A DNA stretch of 7,933 nucleotides from assembly GCA_025936015.1 (NCBI GenBank), contig JAICUE010000109.1, forward strand, positions 1 through 7,933, read 5' to 3'. This stretch comes from Gemmatimonadaceae bacterium. Lineage in GTDB: Bacteria > Gemmatimonadota > Gemmatimonadetes > Gemmatimonadales > Gemmatimonadaceae. The notes under the pieces are model-generated. The model did not search any database, was not told the DNA's origin, and saw only the letters and a program-made list of their open reading frames with translations. Numbering within the stretch: position 1 is the first letter of the stretch; each line of letters starts with the position of its first letter. This document shows, piece after piece, positions 4,670 through 7,933 of the stretch. The position numbers and the translations under genes are program-made.

Positions 4670-6253
4670 ATGCCGCCGGTATTGGACGACGTCAAACCGC
4701 GCCACGAGTCGGTCTCCGGTCGCTTTGCGCCATTCATCGCGCTCGCAGCAGTGCCCCATCGAGATCGTGAGAGCATCGAGGTTCGCGCGCCCTTCGATGG
4801 TGCCCTTCTCGGCCTGATCCCGCGGGGGACTGAGGCGGACGTCGACGTCGCCGTGCAGGACGCCCGGCGAGCACAGTCCCGGTGGGCGGCGACGCCGATC
4901 GACGCGCGCGCCGCGATCTTCACGCGCTTTCACCGGTTGCTGCTCGACCGGCGCGAGGAGATCGTCACCCTGATCCAGCTCGAGTCGGGAAAGGCGAGAC
5001 GCCATGCATTCGAGGAGATACTCGACACGGCGGTCGTTGCGCAGCACTACGCGGTCCACGCGCGGCGCTATCTCCGGCCGCGACGGCACGCCGGGGCGCT
5101 TCCACTAATCACCACCGCACTGGAGATCAGGCATCCCGTCGGCGTGGTGGGCATAATCGCGCCCTGGAATTTTCCACTCATTCTCTCGATCACCGACGCG
5201 ATTGCCGCGCTGCTCGCCGGGAACGCGGTCGTGCTGCGACCGGACGTGCAGAGCTCCATCACCGCCCTCGCCGCCGCATCGCTCCTTTACGAAGCCGGCC
5301 TTCCGCGCGAGGTGCTGCGGGTCGTCACGGGTGAGGGCCACGAGCTTGGGCCGGCGCTGATCGATCGCGCGGACTTCGTGATGTTCACCGGAAGCACGCG
5401 GACAGGGAAGATCGTCGCGCAGCAGGCGGCCAGGCGGTTGACCGGATTTTCCCTCGAGCTCGGGGGGAAGAACCCGATGATCGTTCTGCCGGATGCTGAC
5501 ATCGACGCTGCCGTCGATGGCGCGGTTCGCGGCGCATTCGTCGGTGCGGGCCAGGTCTGCGTGTCGATCGAGCGGCTGTATCTGCCTGAGGTGATGCACG
5601 ACGAGTTCACCGCGAAGCTCGTCGCCCGCACGCGCGCGCTACGGATGGGGCCAGCGCTCGACTACTCCGTCGATCTCGGGTCGCTGACATCCGCTCGCCA
5701 GCTCGAAGTCGTAGAGGACCAGGTGGCCGACGCGCTGGCGAAGGGTGCGCGATTGCTCTGCGGCGGAACGCGGCGCCAGGATCTCGGGCCGCTCTTCTAC
5801 GAGGCGACGATCCTCGCCGGCGTCGTCCCGGGCATGACGCTCTACGCCGAGGAGACCTTCGGGCCAGTGCTCGCCGTCCACCGTTATGACGACGTGGATG
5901 ACGCGATCGCCCGCGCGAACGAGACGCGCTACGGGCTCAACGCCAGCGTTTGGTCGCGGAGCGTGCGCCGCGCCGTCGAAGTCGGCCGGCGCATTCAGTG
6001 CGGGACCGTGAACGTGAACGAAGTCTACGCCGCCAGCTGGACCGCAACGCGCTCGCCAATCGGTGGGATGAAGGAATCCGGCGTCGGCCGGCGGCATGGC
6101 GCGGAAGGAATTCTCAAGTACACCGAAGCGCAGACCATCGCGGTCCAGCGGCTCATGCCCCTGGCGCCGCCGCCCTTCCTCGCCGAGGAGCGCTACGCGA
6201 ATCTCATCGCCCGGACCGTGCGCCTGCTCGGTCGAATTCCCGGCTTGCGTTAG
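4670..6253 (+). CDS. gabD2: Succinate-semialdehyde dehydrogenase (NAD(P)+), GabD2 type
   Basis: A 527-residue, full-length aldehyde dehydrogenase that oxidises an aldehyde, probably succinate semialdehyde, to the acid with NAD(P)+. Visible motifs: A-P-W-N-F-P at 164-169 with the oxyanion Asn167; cofactor fold F-T-G-S-T-R-T-G at 239-246; general base Glu263 in L-E-L-G-G-K; catalytic Cys297 in G-Q-V-C; E-E-T-F-G-P-V at 394-400; and N-V-N-E at 448-451. The region S-I-E-R-L-Y, the G-P-L-F-Y-E-A-T stretch, V-G-R-R-H-G-x-E-G and K-Y-T-E-x-Q-T-I-A strongly recall mycobacterial GabD2 (Rv1731-type). Position 190 has R-P-D where K-P-(D/S/A) is usual; that Lys normally contacts the cofactor. No export signal is seen, so the protein is cytosolic. 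The role would be GABA or alternative TCA-cycle flux, but no GABA transaminase or 2-oxoglutarate decarboxylase gene lies nearby. The Shine-Dalgarno is weak; the ATG is the first in frame after the TATAAT. Confidence 0.88.
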   Translation: MPPVLDDVKPRHESVSGRFAPFIALAAVPHRDRESIEVRAPFDGALLGLIPRGTEADVDVAVQDARRAQSRWAATPIDARAAIFTRFHRLLLDRREEIVTLIQLESGKARRHAFEEILDTAVVAQHYAVHARRYLRPRRHAGALPLITTALEIRHPVGVVGIIAPWNFPLILSITDAIAALLAGNAVVLRPDVQSSITALAAASLLYEAGLPREVLRVVTGEGHELGPALIDRADFVMFTGSTRTGKIVAQQAARRLTGFSLELGGKNPMIVLPDADIDAAVDGAVRGAFVGAGQVCVSIERLYLPEVMHDEFTAKLVARTRALRMGPALDYSVDLGSLTSARQLEVVEDQVADALAKGARLLCGGTRRQDLGPLFYEATILAGVVPGMTLYAEETFGPVLAVHRYDDVDDAIARANETRYGLNASVWSRSVRRAVEVGRRIQCGTVNVNEVYAASWTATRSPIGGMKESGVGRRHGAEGILKYTEAQTIAVQRLMPLAPPPFLAEERYANLIARTVRLLGRIPGLR

Positions 6254-6266
6254 GCACGCGTCCGGG
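6239..6266. terminator. Compound hairpin at the convergent dehydrogenase/ycnI junction
   Basis: Outer stem CCCGG (6239-6243) with CCGGG (6262-6266) encloses an inner stem GCGT (6247-6250) with ACGC (6256-6259). The 5-base loop TAGGC contains the TAG stop of the dehydrogenase and the core of a CGTTAGGC octamer. Placement between two convergent genes fits a shared terminator, but the stems are short and no T-tract follows. Confidence 0.35.
6248..6255 (+). repeat. CGTTAGGC octamer, stop-codon copy 3
   Basis: Supplies the last Arg codon and TAG stop of the aldehyde dehydrogenase gene. A 13-base extension CGTTAGGCACGCG (6248-6260) recurs at 6697-6709. Confidence 0.75.
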
Positions 6267-6277
6267 TGCGATCAGCG

Positions 6278-6829
6278 TCAGGCGCGCGATGGTGCCGGAC
6301 GGAGCGAGATTCCAAGCGCGACGAGCGCGAGAGCCAGCGCGGCGAATGCAACGACCGTGGTGGTGCGATCTCCGGACGCCGTCGCGCTCGCGCCGACGTC
6401 GGTCGTCGACGCCGGTGCCTTCGAATCCGGACTGCCGCTCCAGTCGACACGTTCGCCATTGGCGTAGGTCTGGGTCACCGGCCAGACGAGCTGAGTCGGC
6501 GTCTTCGGGTTGACGGCGATGAACGGCAGCTCGATGAAGCGCTGCGGCGGCAGCATCCCCGCCCATGTCGCGCCGACGATACGCTCGGCCGAGTCGAGGA
6601 TCGGTGCGACGACCCATCCGGTGACGTCCTCGAACGAGATCACTTCCGCCGCTGCTGGAAACCGGATCTCGATCTTGGTCGTGGCCGACGCGCGTTCGTT
6701 AGGCACGCGGAGGACGTAGCGCTCGTAGGCGCCGGTGGTCGACGCCTTCGGGTAGACGACCGCGTGCGCGAACGCCGCGACCGGGACGAGCAGCGACAGT
6801 ACAAGGACGGCGATTCGGCGACGAAGCAT
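6278..6829 (-). CDS. ycnI: YcnI-like copper-binding protein (DUF1775)
   Basis: A 183-residue exported protein. Residues 1-21 form a signal peptide (M-L-R-R-R, hydrophobic core, A-F-A), and cleavage would leave His22 as the new N-terminus, as in YcnI where the N-terminal His helps bind Cu(II). Further family marks are H-A-V-V-Y-P-K-A-S after cleavage, G-A-Y-E-R-Y at 33-38, the conserved R-V-P-N-E at 41-45, and V-D-W at 128-130, where the Trp matches the conserved aromatic near the copper site. A Ser/Thr/Ala-rich linker and a C-terminal membrane helix (about 158-176, then basic residues) anchor it with the domain outside the cytoplasmic membrane. It starts 27 bases after the CopC-CopD gene on the same strand, an order typical of ycnJ-ycnI operons, so copper uptake or delivery is likely. 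No strong Shine-Dalgarno is visible, suggesting coupling to the upstream gene. It converges on the dehydrogenase with 24 bases between stops. Confidence 0.87.
   Translation of the reverse strand: MLRRRIAVLVLSLLVPVAAFAHAVVYPKASTTGAYERYVLRVPNERASATTKIEIRFPAAAEVISFEDVTGWVVAPILDSAERIVGATWAGMLPPQRFIELPFIAVNPKTPTQLVWPVTQTYANGERVDWSGSPDSKAPASTTDVGASATASGDRTTTVVAFAALALALVALGISLRPAPSRA
6697..6704 (+). repeat. CGTTAGGC octamer, intragenic copy
   Basis: Antisense to the ycnI-like gene, whose conserved V-P-N-E motif is read GTG CCT AAC GAA. The protein motif calls for Pro-Asn, but the codon choice CCT AAC creates the octamer. Confidence 0.7.
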
Positions 6830-6854
6830 CGATGTGCGTGAAGGAAAGGTTGCT

Positions 6855-6862
6855 GCCTAACG
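6855..6862 (-). repeat. CGTTAGGC octamer, stop-codon copy 4
   Basis: Supplies the last Arg codon and TAG stop of the CopC-CopD gene, and lies in the 27-base gap before the ycnI-like gene. The 11-base string GCTGCCTAACG (6852-6862, plus-strand reading) also occurs at 2188-2198. Confidence 0.75.
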
Positions 6863-7933
6863 TGGAGGGGCGATCGCCGCCAGCAGTCCACCGGCGATGC
6901 TCACCGCCACCATGACGACGATTTCCAGCCTCACCGAACCGCGCAATCGGCGGCGAGCCATCGTCGTGTCGAGGCGCGGTACGATCCGCCGATGGAATGC
7001 GCCGAAGAATACCAGCACGAGGAGGCCCGCACTCTTCGCGAGGATCAACCGTCCGTACGTCGAGTCGGTCAGCGCGGCGAGCCGCGGCAGGAAGAGAACG
7101 CTCTGCAACACCCCGGTCGCGACGACGATGATCACCGCGGCGAGCGCCAGCGACGAAATGGTCCGCGTTCCTTCGACGTAGCGTGCGCCGTGGCGCTCGG
7201 CCGTCATGATCCAGAGGAGGCCGCCGAGCCAGATCGCCGCTGCCGCGAGGTGAATCGACTTGGCTGGAATCGCGATGAGCGGATCGGTCACCGCGGGATG
7301 CCCGCTCGCGCCCGTGATCAGCACCGCGACGCCGGCGAAGAGGGCGGCGAGCCCGGGCCGTCGCGCAAGGCTGAGCGCCCAGAACGCGAGGAAGGCGAGC
7401 GCGACGCGGGCGATCTCGAGAGCGCCCGGCGTCGCCGCCGCCGCGAGTGAGATCGCGTCGAGCATGCTGTGCCCGCGGCCGACGGCGGTGCTGCTCCAGA
7501 CTATCAGATGTGCCGCAAGCGACACCGTCGCCAGCACCGAGAGGATGAGCGCGAGCCGCATCGGCCGGGCGCCGGAGATCGGCAGCGTCGCGATCAGCAG
7601 CGAGAGTCCGGCAAGTGAGAGCAGGAAGGTGATCGCCACCGCGCGCAGCACGGGCACCTGCGGACGACGCCCGAGCGCCGCGACGAATCCGCTGTCCGGG
7701 CTGGTGGTCCGCGACGTCACCGACTGGATGGCGGCACGACCCGGCCCGACAGGCGTGTTCGCGTTAGGCAGGCTCGCCGCCGCCGCGCTCTCGCCAGGCG
7801 CCCCGTTGAACGTGAAAGTGAATGCGCCATCGACGCGATGCCCGTCTGCCGAGACCACGCGCCACCGCACGGTGTATGCTCCCGGCTGCAGCGCGGGGGG
7901 AATCCCGATCAGCGCGTGCACATCGTGCGGATC
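6857..7933 (-). CDS. CopC-CopD fusion, copper resistance/uptake protein (YcnJ-like), partial
   Basis: The 5' end lies beyond the right edge; about 358 residues are visible. GTG at 7921 is an internal Val, since the frame continues D-P-H-D-V-H-A-L to the edge. The first ~40 residues are the C-terminal part of a CopC domain: L-Q-P-G-A-Y-T-V-R-W then S-A-D-G-H-R-V-D-G-A-F-T-F, with the His typical of the copper site. A low-complexity Ala/Ser/Pro/Asn linker (about 42-88 of the visible part) leads to a polytopic CopD domain with about eight hydrophobic segments. It includes the conserved G-A-S-G-H-P-A, A-K-S-I-H-L-A-A-A-A-I-W-L-G-G-L and T-Y-G-R-L-I-L-A-K-S regions with His likely to bind metal. 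This matches YcnJ/PcoD-like inner-membrane copper proteins that move copper inward. It ends P-P-R-stop, 27 bases before the ycnI-like gene. Confidence 0.87.
   Translation of the reverse strand, partial: DPHDVHALIGIPPALQPGAYTVRWRVVSADGHRVDGAFTFTFNGAPGESAAAASLPNANTPVGPGRAAIQSVTSRTTSPDSGFVAALGRRPQVPVLRAVAITFLLSLAGLSLLIATLPISGARPMRLALILSVLATVSLAAHLIVWSSTAVGRGHSMLDAISLAAAATPGALEIARVALAFLAFWALSLARRPGLAALFAGVAVLITGASGHPAVTDPLIAIPAKSIHLAAAAIWLGGLLWIMTAERHGARYVEGTRTISSLALAAVIIVVATGVLQSVLFLPRLAALTDSTYGRLILAKSAGLLVLVFFGAFHRRIVPRLDTTMARRRLRGSVRLEIVVMVAVSIAGGLLAAIAPPR
7762..7769 (+). repeat. CGTTAGGC octamer, intragenic copy in linker
   Basis: Antisense to the CopC-CopD gene, giving CCT AAC (Pro-Asn) in the low-complexity linker between domains. 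Protein constraint is weak there, so the octamer is not easily explained by the protein. Confidence 0.7.

Noticed and set aside
674..7769. Integron attC sites, since GTTAGGC and GCCTAAC fit the R' (GTTRRRY) and R'' (RYYYAAC) core patterns
   Set aside because: No copy is paired with a complementary core at attC-like distance (tens to about 140 bases), no L-box arrangement or integrase is seen, and copies lie inside conserved genes.

Overview
The window is G+C-rich (about two thirds by eye) bacterial chromosome with dense, short-spaced genes and a strong G/C preference at third codon positions. A soil or freshwater lineage such as Gemmatimonadota fits the base composition and the small W-x-V/A-W-type paralogous proteins, which resemble hypothetical proteins I associate with that phylum. 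This placement is inference. No rRNA, tRNA, CRISPR array or insertion sequence is visible, and no stretch over 300 bases lacks a gene.

Layout. A class I SAM-dependent methyltransferase (39-659, +) converges on a probable lipoprotein with an SMP-30-like beta-propeller (676-1722, -), with a hairpin between them. The lipoprotein diverges from a small protein (1831-2178, +) across a 108-base region holding a near-perfect 20-base dyad. A four-gene minus-strand run follows, in transcription order 4565-3930, 3830-3264, 3193-2861, 2792-2193. Three of these four genes, plus the 1831-2178 gene, belong to one paralogous family. They share a ~70-residue module (F-x4-G-x2-W-x-V/A near the start, then G-W-L-x-F, then R/K-L-x3-P-x2-W). 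Two members carry a second, diverged copy of the module, and one carries the module behind a predicted coiled coil. The remaining gene of the run (2861-3193) is an unrelated hypothetical.

Divergent from this run is a succinate-semialdehyde dehydrogenase of the GabD2 type (4670-6253, +) preceded by a perfect TATAAT. It converges on a copper-handling pair on the minus strand: a CopC-CopD fusion (cut by the right edge) followed 27 bases later by a YcnI/DUF1775 protein. These two probably act together in copper uptake or delivery at the membrane.

The most striking signals are (1) the octamer CGTTAGGC, found eight times when about 0.3 would be expected, four times supplying the TAG stop of a gene and otherwise inside genes, and (2) the local expansion of the undescribed W-rich module family with internal duplication, domain fusion and a conserved leader lacking a Shine-Dalgarno sequence.
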